From positions 1-7,628 of the forward strand of contig JAGBGV010000014.1 of assembly GCA_017935805.1 (NCBI GenBank): DNA of 7,628 bases, written 5' to 3'. The position numbers and the translations under genes were made by a program. Of the stretch, positions 1 to 6,977 are shown piece by piece. Under the pieces are notes generated by a model. It made no database searches. It had not been told where the DNA came from and saw only the letters and a program-made list of their open reading frames with translations. The first letter of the stretch is position 1. Every line of letters begins with the position of its first letter. The stretch is from Clostridia bacterium (GTDB taxonomy: Bacteria; Bacillota_A; Clostridia; Oscillospirales; CAG-272).

Positions 1-207
1 AGCATACCAAGGCTGAGAACCGTTGGTATAATCCGCCATAGCACCGGTGCCACTGACAGTCAAAGTACCCGTAGTGTCATCGAATGACCAGTTAACGTCA
101 CCGGTAGTGCCGTTATAGGTCGCCGCGCTTGCCGCAGTTGCAAATGAGGGAATCATTCCCACAAGCATTACAACAACGAGAAGCATGCTTATAATTCTTC
201 TTTTCAT
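1..207 (-). CDS. Secreted BspA/LRR-type repeat surface protein, N-terminal part only
   Basis: This is the first 69 codons of a minus-strand gene whose remainder lies beyond the left edge. The start is the ATG at 207-205, preceded by AAAGGAG at 214-220, an ideal ribosome binding site. Residues 1-28 form a clear signal peptide: KRR, then a hydrophobic core (IISMLLVVVMLVGMI), then an Ala/Ser-rich cleavage region (SFATAASA). The mature part begins with a short beta motif at about residues 37-69 (GDVNWSFDDTTGTLTVSGTG, then AMADY...PWY). This W-x-(F/L)-DD-x-G-T-L-x-(V/I)-SGTGAM pattern typically precedes or separates leucine-rich repeats in exported Firmicutes proteins of the BspA/LRR_5 type, often involved in surface attachment. 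The sequence shows export and the motif. The LRR content and adhesion role are inferred, because none of the repeats are inside the window. It is probably transcribed alone from its own promoter. Confidence 0.75.
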   Translation of the reverse strand, partial: MKRRIISMLLVVVMLVGMIPSFATAASAATYNGTTGDVNWSFDDTTGTLTVSGTGAMADYTNGSQPWYA

Positions 208-280
208 ATGAGTTCTCCTTTATAATAGGATAAATTTAACAAGGTTTTTTGTAACAAAGGGGTTGCAGTTGCACACAGTA

Positions 281-309
281 ATTATACTATATTTTCCCCA
301 CAAACACAA
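281..309 (-). promoter_or_regulatory. Sigma-A-type promoter of the secreted repeat protein
   Basis: Read on the minus strand, TTGTGT (309-304) and TATAAT (286-281) are separated by exactly 17 bases. The -10 is a perfect consensus; the -35 keeps the TTG. Transcription would start near 274, giving a leader of about 67 bases before the ATG at 207. No riboswitch-like fold is evident in that leader. Confidence 0.6.
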
Positions 310-367
310 TACTTTTTTCTCATTTTTTCGGGATAACTACAATTTTGGCAAATTGAACAAAACAGCA

Positions 368-393
368 AAAGCGCCCACCGAAGCAAGCGCTTT
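368..393 (-). terminator. Intrinsic terminator at the end of the minus-strand gene run
   Basis: On the minus strand AAAGCGC and GCGCTTT form a perfect 7-bp outer stem. The inner bases TTGC and GTGG extend it by four more pairs (three of them G-U wobbles) around a TTCG loop closed by C-G, the very stable cUUCGg tetraloop. The stem is followed by TGCTGTTTTGTT, a fair U-rich tail. The hairpin begins on the last bases of the transposase stop codon (394-392), so termination immediately follows translation. It also insulates the downstream secreted protein gene. Confidence 0.65.
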
Positions 394-1090
394 ATTCATT
401 CTCAAACAATTCATCGAATCGCCAAATCATGGGGTTTTTGTGTATGTACTTTACTATTTCGTTGTAATCCTCTTTGTCGCGGATAATGTGATCATAGAAG
501 GAGGTTTGAAACAGCTTTTTTATTGGATATAGCTTTTTGCATTCTCTTGTTGTCAGCGATTTATACGTACAAACAATATCCATAATCGTCGGGCGTGGAT
601 TTGCTCCCGTTTCTTTATCATCCCCTACTGTAGGGCAGGGGTTTACTCTTATTTCTTCACCATCCCCCACTGTAGGGCGGGGGTTTACTCCCGCCGAGTT
701 GAGATTCCATTTCACCGAATTAGGATTCACTTCCGTCAAATCTCTCAAAATAAAGATCACATGAATATGATTCGGCATTATTACATACTGATCGACCTTC
801 AGAGAAGGATAACGCTGTTCAAGCATTAGCAATTGCCGTTCCGATATCTTTCCATAATTTGTGTATTCGATTGTGTAATCGGAAGGTATTGCAGAAAGGT
901 TGGCGGTTTCTGTAGATTTTGCGGCAGGAGCAAGCCCCTGCCCTACGGTTTGATGGTAACTGCCACCACATATTTTCGACAATACACATCGTCTCTTCTC
1001 CGTACATATTGTCACAAAATATGCTCCGGGAGAGCTATAATCATAATCCCCAAGCCGAGGGTGCTTTCTATTCGGAAGTGAACTTACCAT
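392..1090 (-). CDS. REP-associated tyrosine transposase (RAYT, Y1/IS200-like family) carrying REP repeats inside its frame
   Basis: A 232-residue single-strand DNA transposase of the Y1 type. Diagnostic features are the N-terminal block RKHPRLGDYDYSSPGAYFVT (residues 8-27), the HUH metal-binding motif MPNHIHVI (105-112; His108, His110), a KSLTTRE helix (177-183) and the C-terminal block SFYDHIIRDKEDY...YIHKNP (197-220). The nucleophilic tyrosine is probably one of Tyr209 or Tyr215; I cannot assign it firmly. RAYTs nick and move REP hairpins and are usually single-copy, vertically inherited genes. Two low-conservation stretches, about residues 46-58 and 132-169, are encoded by REP-like repeats and sit in loops between conserved blocks, so the catalytic core looks intact. 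The ATG has only a weak, too-close GGAAG. It lies 12 bases after the TGA of the upstream membrane gene and in the same frame, which suggests translational coupling. A terminator overlaps the stop. Confidence 0.88.
   Translation of the reverse strand: MVSSLPNRKHPRLGDYDYSSPGAYFVTICTEKRRCVLSKICGGSYHQTVGQGLAPAAKSTETANLSAIPSDYTIEYTNYGKISERQLLMLEQRYPSLKVDQYVIMPNHIHVIFILRDLTEVNPNSVKWNLNSAGVNPRPTVGDGEEIRVNPCPTVGDDKETGANPRPTIMDIVCTYKSLTTRECKKLYPIKKLFQTSFYDHIIRDKEDYNEIVKYIHKNPMIWRFDELFENE
577..702 (+). repeat. Tandem array of three 42-bp REP-like units inside the transposase gene
   Basis: Units lie at 577-618, 619-660 and 661-702. The last two match at 28 of their first 30 bases (661-690 against 619-648), sharing ACTGTAGGGC followed by G-rich sequence and GTTTACTC. 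The first unit is more diverged but in register, with TCGGGCGTGG and TTTGCTC. The period is exactly 14 codons. On the minus strand the units encode variants of VNPRPTVGD: GVNPRPTVGD, RVNPCPTVGD, ANPRPTIMD. The 661-702 unit contains a perfect hairpin, GGCGGG (676-681) with CCCGCC (690-695) around an 8-base loop, as expected of a REP. Confidence 0.8.
923..950 (-). repeat. Single REP-like hairpin in inverted orientation inside the transposase gene
   Basis: Read on the minus strand this is CCGTAGGGCAGGGGCTTGCT followed by CCTGCC, the same element as the copies at 577-702 but in the opposite orientation. The stem GGCAGG/CCTGCC (923-928 with 937-942) is perfect around an 8-base loop. Compared with the copy at 676-695, one stem pair has changed from G-C to A-T on both sides. 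It encodes transposase residues 48-57 (TVGQGLAPAA). Confidence 0.78.
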
Positions 1091-1102
1091 TTCTTCCGCT
1101 AA

Positions 1103-1435
1103 TCACATCTTCACAAAATACAGCACAAGGGCAACTATGGTGATAACCGCCATTACCGCCCAGGCAAATGCAGGGAGATATTCGGCAAATCCGGTTGCTC
1201 CGCGCTTCTTTATGTCGAGAAAACGCAGAACGGGTATAGCACCAAAGCACAGGGCAAATACGGGAAACAGCACCGTCAGCGGAATGATCTTGGCGTAGAG
1301 GTACAAAACTCCCACGATCACCGCAAGAAGGCAGACCCCAAGCTCAATAAACTTGTAAACGGTAAAGGGCTTGGTGTTCGGCGCAATGCTCCACTGCTCC
1401 TGCTCCGGGTTATTTCTGTTGTCTGTATCTTTCAT
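1103..1435 (-). CDS. Small membrane protein with three transmembrane helices, unknown function
   Basis: A 110-residue protein I do not recognise. A polar N-terminus (residues 1-24, rich in D, N, E, Q) is followed by three hydrophobic segments at about 27-48, 50-72 and 86-108. A short polar stretch, LDIKKRGATGFAE, lies between the last two and should be cytoplasmic by the positive-inside rule. The protein ends directly after the third helix. The frame is open upstream to 1516, but the start at 1435 is preferred: it has AAAAGGAG at the right distance, and the upstream extension is a basic, low-complexity shadow of the previous gene's tail. The gene overlaps the preceding 1058-residue gene by 26 bp, which indicates translational coupling and perhaps a physical partnership with that anchored protein. 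No transporter or enzyme motif is visible. Confidence 0.8.
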   Translation of the reverse strand: MKDTDNRNNPEQEQWSIAPNTKPFTVYKFIELGVCLLAVIVGVLYLYAKIIPLTVLFPVFALCFGAIPVLRFLDIKKRGATGFAEYLPAFAWAVMAVITIVALVLYFVKM

Positions 1436-4400
1436 AAAAGCTCCTTTTGTTTTTCGATTCTGCCGCCGCCTTTGCTCGCTCTGTCGCTTCTCTTTCCTCT
1501 CTGTCGCGGCGAACAAGCAAAATTATCACTACCGCAGACACAACCGCTGTAATTATTGCCGCCGCAAACAGCACGGACAGATTTCTTTGGCTGTCCTCAT
1601 CCACGGTCTCACTTCCCTCGAATACATCCAGAAGTGCGTCCGCGTCCAATCCGTAGCTGATTGCCTCAACAGAACCAAGCTCGAAACAGATATCCTCGTC
1701 CGCGTAGATCATAACGCCGATATAGTCAACTGCGTTTCGGTTTTCGTATTCCGAAAGATCACAGGTGAAGGACTCAAGAGTATCGTTGGTAATGTCTTCA
1801 GCGTAGTATTCAGCACGGTGGTCACCTGATCCGACAACGAATACAACTGATGTGTTTGAAAGTAATTCTAATCCGTCAGCACTCGTTACCGCAAATGTAA
1901 AGCGAAGCTTGTCCACAAGTGACATATCAACTGTGCGGTCAAGATTGCCGAGTGTCACACCTGCACCACCGTCTCCGGCGCTTGCAAGCTGTGTTTTCAG
2001 CACTCGTCTGCTGCCGTTGTCCTTAACGCTGCTGTACCCTGTCAGGCAGGAAGCAACGCCACCGCCGCCAAGCCATCCCTGGGTGTGGTATTGGTCGGAG
2101 AAATTCCACACGCTGTAAATCGCACCGTCTCCGATTCCGTCATCAGGCAGAGCAACGGACTCGTGAATGTAGCCTTCACTCTCCGATGAGGACTTAAGCG
2201 CAGAATAAAAGTTGCGGGACGTCTTAATCGGAGTCTCATCAAACTCCATAAAAACAATATGCTCACCGCTGAGTCGCTCGCAAAGCCATACAAAAAGCCC
2301 CGCGGCGTACTCAATGTGGGTGTATTCGCTTGTTGTCGAGGTGCTTCCGCCGTTTTTCTCGATGTAGTCAAGTATAGTTTCCCCAAAGATGGGTCTGTAG
2401 AGGTACATCACCGAATATGGAAGCGAATTACCAACCGCGTCAAGCCTGTCTGTGATAGCGTCAGCGAATGATACGTCATCCTCCGCGTTGTCGATACAGT
2501 ACATAAGCGTCCACGGAATACCGCCGTTTTGCTCGATCGAACTCGAAAGCATTACAGCCAGCAGGTCTGTATCAATTGGGCGAGGCTCAGTCGGCACAGC
2601 AATCAGCCCGTCGGGCGACTCGTTGAGTGATTCTTCTGCAGTTATCTCGGCAGGTTCACCGAAAGGAATGATGACCGTCATATTCGGATGATACGGTACA
2701 GCTGCGTTGTATGTAATACCGGCAAGGCGTGCAAGGCTGTGAGAGTATCCGAGAATGTCCTCGCCCACATAACCTGTCAGCCCGCGGTCGTTCACCGCTT
2801 TGCCGAGTACGAAGCCGCCGATGCTGCTGTAGCGCACTGAGAAGAATCGGACAAATGATGCATAGGCTGCTCTTGCTTCATCGGTGTCAGCGCAAATTGC
2901 GTAGTTTGTGGCTTCTCCTGTGTAAGTCAGACCTTCAAGCGGCGATGATGCTGTAAACCGCAAATATACCTTTATGCCAACGGAAATGTAGAAATTTATG
3001 TCACGGTCAAGCTCATCTAAAACAGCGCGGGAAAGCATTATCTCCTTAGCGTCGCCCGTGCTTGATTCGCTGCTGTATACTGTATAGCTGAGCGGCAACG
3101 CTGCATCGTATTCGGAAACGCTAGTCAGCTCTGTCAGGGGTATGTCAACTATAATGTGGGAAACATTGGATTCAAAAGCACCTGCAGCGGCCGCGTTTGC
3201 AAGTCCCACACCGGTAATATATGAGTCCGAAGGCTCTGACGGATTGCAGTATTCGGGAGTTGAAAGAGGGATGATCCTTCCGCCCTGAACTATCGCCGCC
3301 ATGAACTTGAATGTGTCAGCAGACGCAGGATAAGCGGTCAGATCAGCGGTATAGTCGAATCTTGTGGATACCTTAATACTGCCGATCTCCACCGCGGTAT
3401 CAAAACTGTAGGAATACTCATCCCGCAGCGCGTAGAACACAATACTCGCACCGGAGTATTTCTTTGCCGCTTCTCTGTTTATTGTTCCGCTGAACTTAAC
3501 AGCGTTGCCTTTTCTTGTGATCTCATCAAGGGATCCGATATTTGATTCCGCCGCAATAGCTGACTGACCGTCGCTGAACAGCTCAACTGATGCTATCTTG
3601 AATGTTCGTTCGCACTCTATTCCCTCAAATGAGAGAGAGTACTCAAACGCCTCACCATCAAGCTGTACCGGAATAATAAACACGTTTTCTCCGTCAACTG
3701 TCAGCTTTTTAGAACGAAAGCTCTCGTGTTTTGCTGGGTTAGTGTAATTAATACCAAGAGTCATACGTCCTGATATCAGCCCGTCAAGGACAATTCTGAA
3801 ATAAACCGTGGAGTTTTCCGCCAGGGGCTGCTTTGTAACGATGCTGCCTCTGATATTGGCAATGTCTCCCTCAGCAGGGATAACAACACCCGTAGCACCG
3901 ACAAATCGTCCAACGTCATTCTTCATGATTGACACAAGATATTTCTCTGCCATCTCAAATCCCGGATATGTACGCACCGAGAGGAATGGAGAGGATACTC
4001 TGATCTGCGTGGGCATTGTATCGCCGTCAAACTTTATACTTACACTGATTCTCACCGCGGTGCCAAGAACTGACGATATATCTGTGTAGATCATTGACCA
4101 GTAACACAGCTCGTCATCCTCACCAATACGAAATGCCGAGCGGTAAGTGCCCTCAGTAGTCACAAGCTCAAGCTCAACAGAGTAAGCTGAGTTGTTCTTG
4201 TATCCGCCAATTACTCCGATTCCGAAGCCAAGCACATTATACTCCTCAATGTTCACCCCGTCATAACGAAGGTCCATTGTAAGAGTCATTCCATCGCCGC
4301 CGCCATACTTCTCCTTCATGTACACACATCCCATAACGATGTCGTCGTACTTGCGGCGTCTGATGTTTTCCGCCTCACCGGAGACAGTCCATGCTTCCTC

Positions 4401-4586
4401 AGGAAGATCGAACTTGTAGAACCCCCTGCCAAAAGAGTCGTCGGGGGAGAAAAGTCGTGTTTCATCTCCCACATATCCGTCAACGGAGTACGACAGTATT
4501 CTTGTTTCCTCTTCGCTGTCAGCAAAAACGCATACAGCCAACAAAGCCGCCATCACAAACGCGAGAACAAAGCACAGTTTTTTCAT
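1410..4586 (-). CDS. Large exported, C-terminally membrane-anchored protein, beta-rich with a possible glycosidase-like barrel
   Basis: A 1058-residue protein. Residues 1-22 are a signal peptide (MKKLCFVLAFVMAALLAVCVFA, cleavage likely after VFA). Residues about 1003-1025 form one transmembrane helix, followed by a basic cytoplasmic tail (RRDREEREATERAKAAAESK...) that may be coiled-coil. There is no LPXTG motif. The ectodomain shows beta-rich N-terminal modules (about 30-450) and a central region (about 455-800) with alternating strands and helices. A further beta-sandwich-like module at about 820-980 has a W-N-F start and an SLVDKLRFTF strand, as in carbohydrate-binding modules. The central stretch YASFVRFFSVRYSSIGGFVL then GKAVN (residues 575-599) recalls the A.RY...I.GW.IGNEVN strand of DUF5722-type barrels, with the usual acidic residue replaced by Ala597. 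I hold this family call loosely. AAAGGGGGA supports the start, 35 bp after the GH95 gene. A role in binding glycans is inferred. Confidence 0.7.
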   Translation of the reverse strand: MKKLCFVLAFVMAALLAVCVFADSEEETRILSYSVDGYVGDETRLFSPDDSFGRGFYKFDLPEEAWTVSGEAENIRRRKYDDIVMGCVYMKEKYGGGDGMTLTMDLRYDGVNIEEYNVLGFGIGVIGGYKNNSAYSVELELVTTEGTYRSAFRIGEDDELCYWSMIYTDISSVLGTAVRISVSIKFDGDTMPTQIRVSSPFLSVRTYPGFEMAEKYLVSIMKNDVGRFVGATGVVIPAEGDIANIRGSIVTKQPLAENSTVYFRIVLDGLISGRMTLGINYTNPAKHESFRSKKLTVDGENVFIIPVQLDGEAFEYSLSFEGIECERTFKIASVELFSDGQSAIAAESNIGSLDEITRKGNAVKFSGTINREAAKKYSGASIVFYALRDEYSYSFDTAVEIGSIKVSTRFDYTADLTAYPASADTFKFMAAIVQGGRIIPLSTPEYCNPSEPSDSYITGVGLANAAAAGAFESNVSHIIVDIPLTELTSVSEYDAALPLSYTVYSSESSTGDAKEIMLSRAVLDELDRDINFYISVGIKVYLRFTASSPLEGLTYTGEATNYAICADTDEARAAYASFVRFFSVRYSSIGGFVLGKAVNDRGLTGYVGEDILGYSHSLARLAGITYNAAVPYHPNMTVIIPFGEPAEITAEESLNESPDGLIAVPTEPRPIDTDLLAVMLSSSIEQNGGIPWTLMYCIDNAEDDVSFADAITDRLDAVGNSLPYSVMYLYRPIFGETILDYIEKNGGSTSTTSEYTHIEYAAGLFVWLCERLSGEHIVFMEFDETPIKTSRNFYSALKSSSESEGYIHESVALPDDGIGDGAIYSVWNFSDQYHTQGWLGGGGVASCLTGYSSVKDNGSRRVLKTQLASAGDGGAGVTLGNLDRTVDMSLVDKLRFTFAVTSADGLELLSNTSVVFVVGSGDHRAEYYAEDITNDTLESFTCDLSEYENRNAVDYIGVMIYADEDICFELGSVEAISYGLDADALLDVFEGSETVDEDSQRNLSVLFAAAIITAVVSAVVIILLVRRDREEREATERAKAAAESKNKRSFYERYRQQK
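1441..1448 (-). promoter_or_regulatory. Ribosome binding site fixing the start of the three-helix membrane protein
   Basis: The minus strand reads AAAAGGAG, 5 bases before the ATG at 1435-1433. It lies inside the end of the preceding gene and supports the 110-residue reading rather than the 137-residue one that starts at 1516. Confidence 0.7.
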
Positions 4587-4621
4587 TTCATTTCCCCCTT
4601 TCGGTAGTTTTTATCTGGATA

Positions 4622-6934
4622 TCATTTTATTTTTGATGTAATTTCAACTATCTCACCGTTCACAAGCAGGCGAGCTGTCTTTTCTGCTTCCGAATACACG
4701 GCGTAGTCAGTCACCTTTCCGTCTTTCCATGTACAGTCAACAGTAAATCCACCGCGAGCCGCAAGTCCTCTGAATGAGCCGCTCTGCCACTCTGCATCAT
4801 CGGGAAGTGCAGGCAAGAGAACGATATAGCCGTCCTGACTCTGAATAAGCATCTCTGCCATTGCCGCAGCACCGCCGAAGTTTCCGTCTATCTGGAAGGT
4901 AGCCTCAGTCTCTGTCTCTCCGTCATATGGAATGGGAGTTGTAACCCCATTTTCAATAGTCCAGCGAGGATGATTGTCAAACATATTTGGCAGCGTGCAG
5001 TTCTTTATAAGAGCGCACAGGCTGTCAAGACATTCGTTGCCCTCGCCGAGTCGTGCAAGGTTAAGTGTCACAAGAGAACGTGACCAACCTGTGTATCCAC
5101 CGCCGTGCTTTATTCTTCGGCGGAGAGTGGTGCGTGCCGCTTCTCTCAACTCAGGTGTGTTTCTGTTTATTTGATTTGACGGGAAAAGTCCGTACAGAGG
5201 GGAGAGATGCCTATGTCCCGGCTCTACTTCATCGTAGTCCTCACTCCACTCCATTATCTGACCAAGCTTGCCTATTCGTGTAGGTGTGAGACGTGCAGAT
5301 TTCTCTCTCAGCAGTGCGGCAAAATCAGCATCAACACCGAGAAGATCAGCCGCCATAGCAGTTGTGTCGAACACATCGCGGATGATCTGGTTGTCCATTG
5401 TAGGTCCTGCGCAAATAGCCTCACGGGATCCGTCCGGTAACAGGAACCAGTTTTCGGGTGAGTTTGAGGGGCAGGTCACAAGATATCCGCTTCTCGGATC
5501 AACTACGAGAAAGTCGAGGAAGAACTCTGACGCGCCCTTGAGTATGTCATAATTCTCGCGAAGCACATTGATATCTCCCGAAAAATTGTATCTTTCCGTA
5601 ATATGCTGGGTACACCATGCACCGCCGCACATGAATGAGCCCCAGTCAGCTCTTTCGCCGGGAGCGGTAAAGCCCCAGGGATTCGCAATAACGTGAGCAA
5701 CCCATCCTCTTGCCCCATACTGTACGCGAGCGGTACTTCTGCCGTGCTCCGAGAGGAATCTCACAAAATCAATCATCGGCTTTGTAAGCTCGGGCAGACC
5801 GGTTGTCTCGGCAAGCCAGTAGTTCATCTGAAGATTTATATTAATGTGGAAATCAGCCGACCAGATAACGTTGTAGTCGCCCGCCCAGATGCCTTGAAGA
5901 TTTGCAGGCAATACGCAGTTGTAGGAGGAGCATATGAGCAAGTATCTGCCGAATGTAAAGTATTCGAGCAACAGAGCATTGTCACTCTCCCCCTTGTGAA
6001 GTCGCTTGATTCGCTCATCTGTGGGAAGATTGTTATCACGAACTGCGTCAAGAGTGATCTCCGCCCTGTCAAGGAATGAGCAAAGCACCTTTGAACTGCT
6101 CTCGTACAGCTCGTCAAATGTGTACAGAAGAACATCGTCAACGTTCTTTTTCGCTTTTGCAAGAGGAATTTCGGGATCGTTCGATGGCTTGGGCAAACCG
6201 TCTACACCGGGCTTCACATAGGTAGTGCGAACATCAAGTATGATGCGAATGAAAGTCGCGCCCTTTACATTTATGCCGTCCTCGCCTGCTGTGGATGCGC
6301 CATCGTGAACAACTCTCGCATATACAGCGAAGGCAATAGAGTCCTCGAATGCGTGACGCAGGATAATTGTATCATTCGTGTACTCCGCGCGGGATAACTC
6401 GTAAGCATATGATACCTTTGCGTCAAACTTGGCGTCCGCCTTGTATTCAGCCACAAGTACGCCCTTGTCGAATGAAGTGAATGCACGGTTTACAAAGTGG
6501 CGTCCGCCCTGTGTATATTCAGCTGTTGCAAGACCGCCGTCCAGCTTCAGAGTGCGTCTGTAGTCAGCAGGGATGTCATCTGCTGCACCGTCAAACTGAA
6601 CGTGCACTTCGCCTGCGGTCTGATATGAACCGTAGTCCGCATTGTATCCGCGACCGAAATTGCTTCCCTGTCCGCGGCATACCATGTATTTGTATGTAAG
6701 CTCGCTTCCGCGCTTGTAATCCCCCGAGAAGATCGCTTCGCGTATCTCAGGAAGCTTCTCTGCACACTCCGGGTTGTCTGCATATGGGTCAAAGCGACCG
6801 TTCCAAAGGGTTTCTTCGTTGATCTGAAGAATGTCACGCGCCACTCCTCCATATACCATAGCCCCAAGTCTGCCGTTTCCGAGTGGCAAAGCCTCAGGCC
6901 AGCGTTTAGCAGGCTTCTTATAAAAAAGCTCCAT
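4622..6934 (-). CDS. Glycoside hydrolase family 95 enzyme, probable alpha-L-fucosidase, cytosolic
   Basis: A complete 770-residue GH95 enzyme, which hydrolyses terminal alpha-L-fucose (typically alpha-1,2-linked) with inversion; some members prefer alpha-L-galactose. The N-terminal beta domain begins at once (PAKRWPEALPLGNGRLGAMV, residues 8-27; INEETLWNG, 38-46). The (alpha/alpha)6 catalytic domain carries NLQGIW (345-350), HININLQMNYW (363-373), CPSNSPENWF (488-497), GHRHLSPLYGLFPSNQI (573-589) and QIDGNFGG (681-688). By motif and spacing, Asn365, Asn367, Glu494 and Asp683 correspond to the catalytic Asn421, Asn423, Glu566 and Asp766 of Bifidobacterium bifidum AfcA, so it should be active. 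There is no signal peptide or anchor, so substrates must be imported. The start has GGAGGAC at 6947-6941, 6 bases before the ATG. It is the first gene of the minus-strand run, 35 bp ahead of the exported protein. Confidence 0.92.
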   Translation of the reverse strand: MELFYKKPAKRWPEALPLGNGRLGAMVYGGVARDILQINEETLWNGRFDPYADNPECAEKLPEIREAIFSGDYKRGSELTYKYMVCRGQGSNFGRGYNADYGSYQTAGEVHVQFDGAADDIPADYRRTLKLDGGLATAEYTQGGRHFVNRAFTSFDKGVLVAEYKADAKFDAKVSYAYELSRAEYTNDTIILRHAFEDSIAFAVYARVVHDGASTAGEDGINVKGATFIRIILDVRTTYVKPGVDGLPKPSNDPEIPLAKAKKNVDDVLLYTFDELYESSSKVLCSFLDRAEITLDAVRDNNLPTDERIKRLHKGESDNALLLEYFTFGRYLLICSSYNCVLPANLQGIWAGDYNVIWSADFHININLQMNYWLAETTGLPELTKPMIDFVRFLSEHGRSTARVQYGARGWVAHVIANPWGFTAPGERADWGSFMCGGAWCTQHITERYNFSGDINVLRENYDILKGASEFFLDFLVVDPRSGYLVTCPSNSPENWFLLPDGSREAICAGPTMDNQIIRDVFDTTAMAADLLGVDADFAALLREKSARLTPTRIGKLGQIMEWSEDYDEVEPGHRHLSPLYGLFPSNQINRNTPELREAARTTLRRRIKHGGGYTGWSRSLVTLNLARLGEGNECLDSLCALIKNCTLPNMFDNHPRWTIENGVTTPIPYDGETETEATFQIDGNFGGAAAMAEMLIQSQDGYIVLLPALPDDAEWQSGSFRGLAARGGFTVDCTWKDGKVTDYAVYSEAEKTARLLVNGEIVEITSKIK

Positions 6935-6952
6935 AGATAAGTCCTCCGCGGG

Positions 6953-6977
6953 GATAATATTTCAATTTAATATTATC
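6953..6977. promoter_or_regulatory. Perfect 9-bp inverted repeat over the GH95 promoter, candidate operator
   Basis: GATAATATT (6953-6961) and AATATTATC (6969-6977) are perfect inverted repeats with a 7-base spacer. They cover the -10 region and expected transcription start of the GH95 promoter. The half-site spacing of about 16 bp centre to centre is larger than one helical turn but compatible with a dimeric repressor. The sequence is AT-rich, so chance symmetry is possible, and as RNA it would give only a weak hairpin. Confidence 0.5.

Noticed and set aside
537..764. Plus-strand open frame across the REP array
   Set aside because: It is the antisense reading of the transposase gene. Its repeat peptides follow from the palindromic DNA, and no plus-strand promoter or ribosome binding site was seen.
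1436..1516. N-terminal extension of the three-helix protein to the ATG at 1516
   Set aside because: The extension is a basic, low-complexity shadow of the preceding gene's coding tail, and the ATG at 1435 has a good AAAAGGAG site.
4530..4586. Lipoprotein lipobox in the signal peptide of the 1058-residue protein (LAVC, residues 16-19)
   Set aside because: The residue before Cys is Val rather than Gly/Ala/Ser. A VFA signal peptidase I site follows, and the protein has its own C-terminal anchor.
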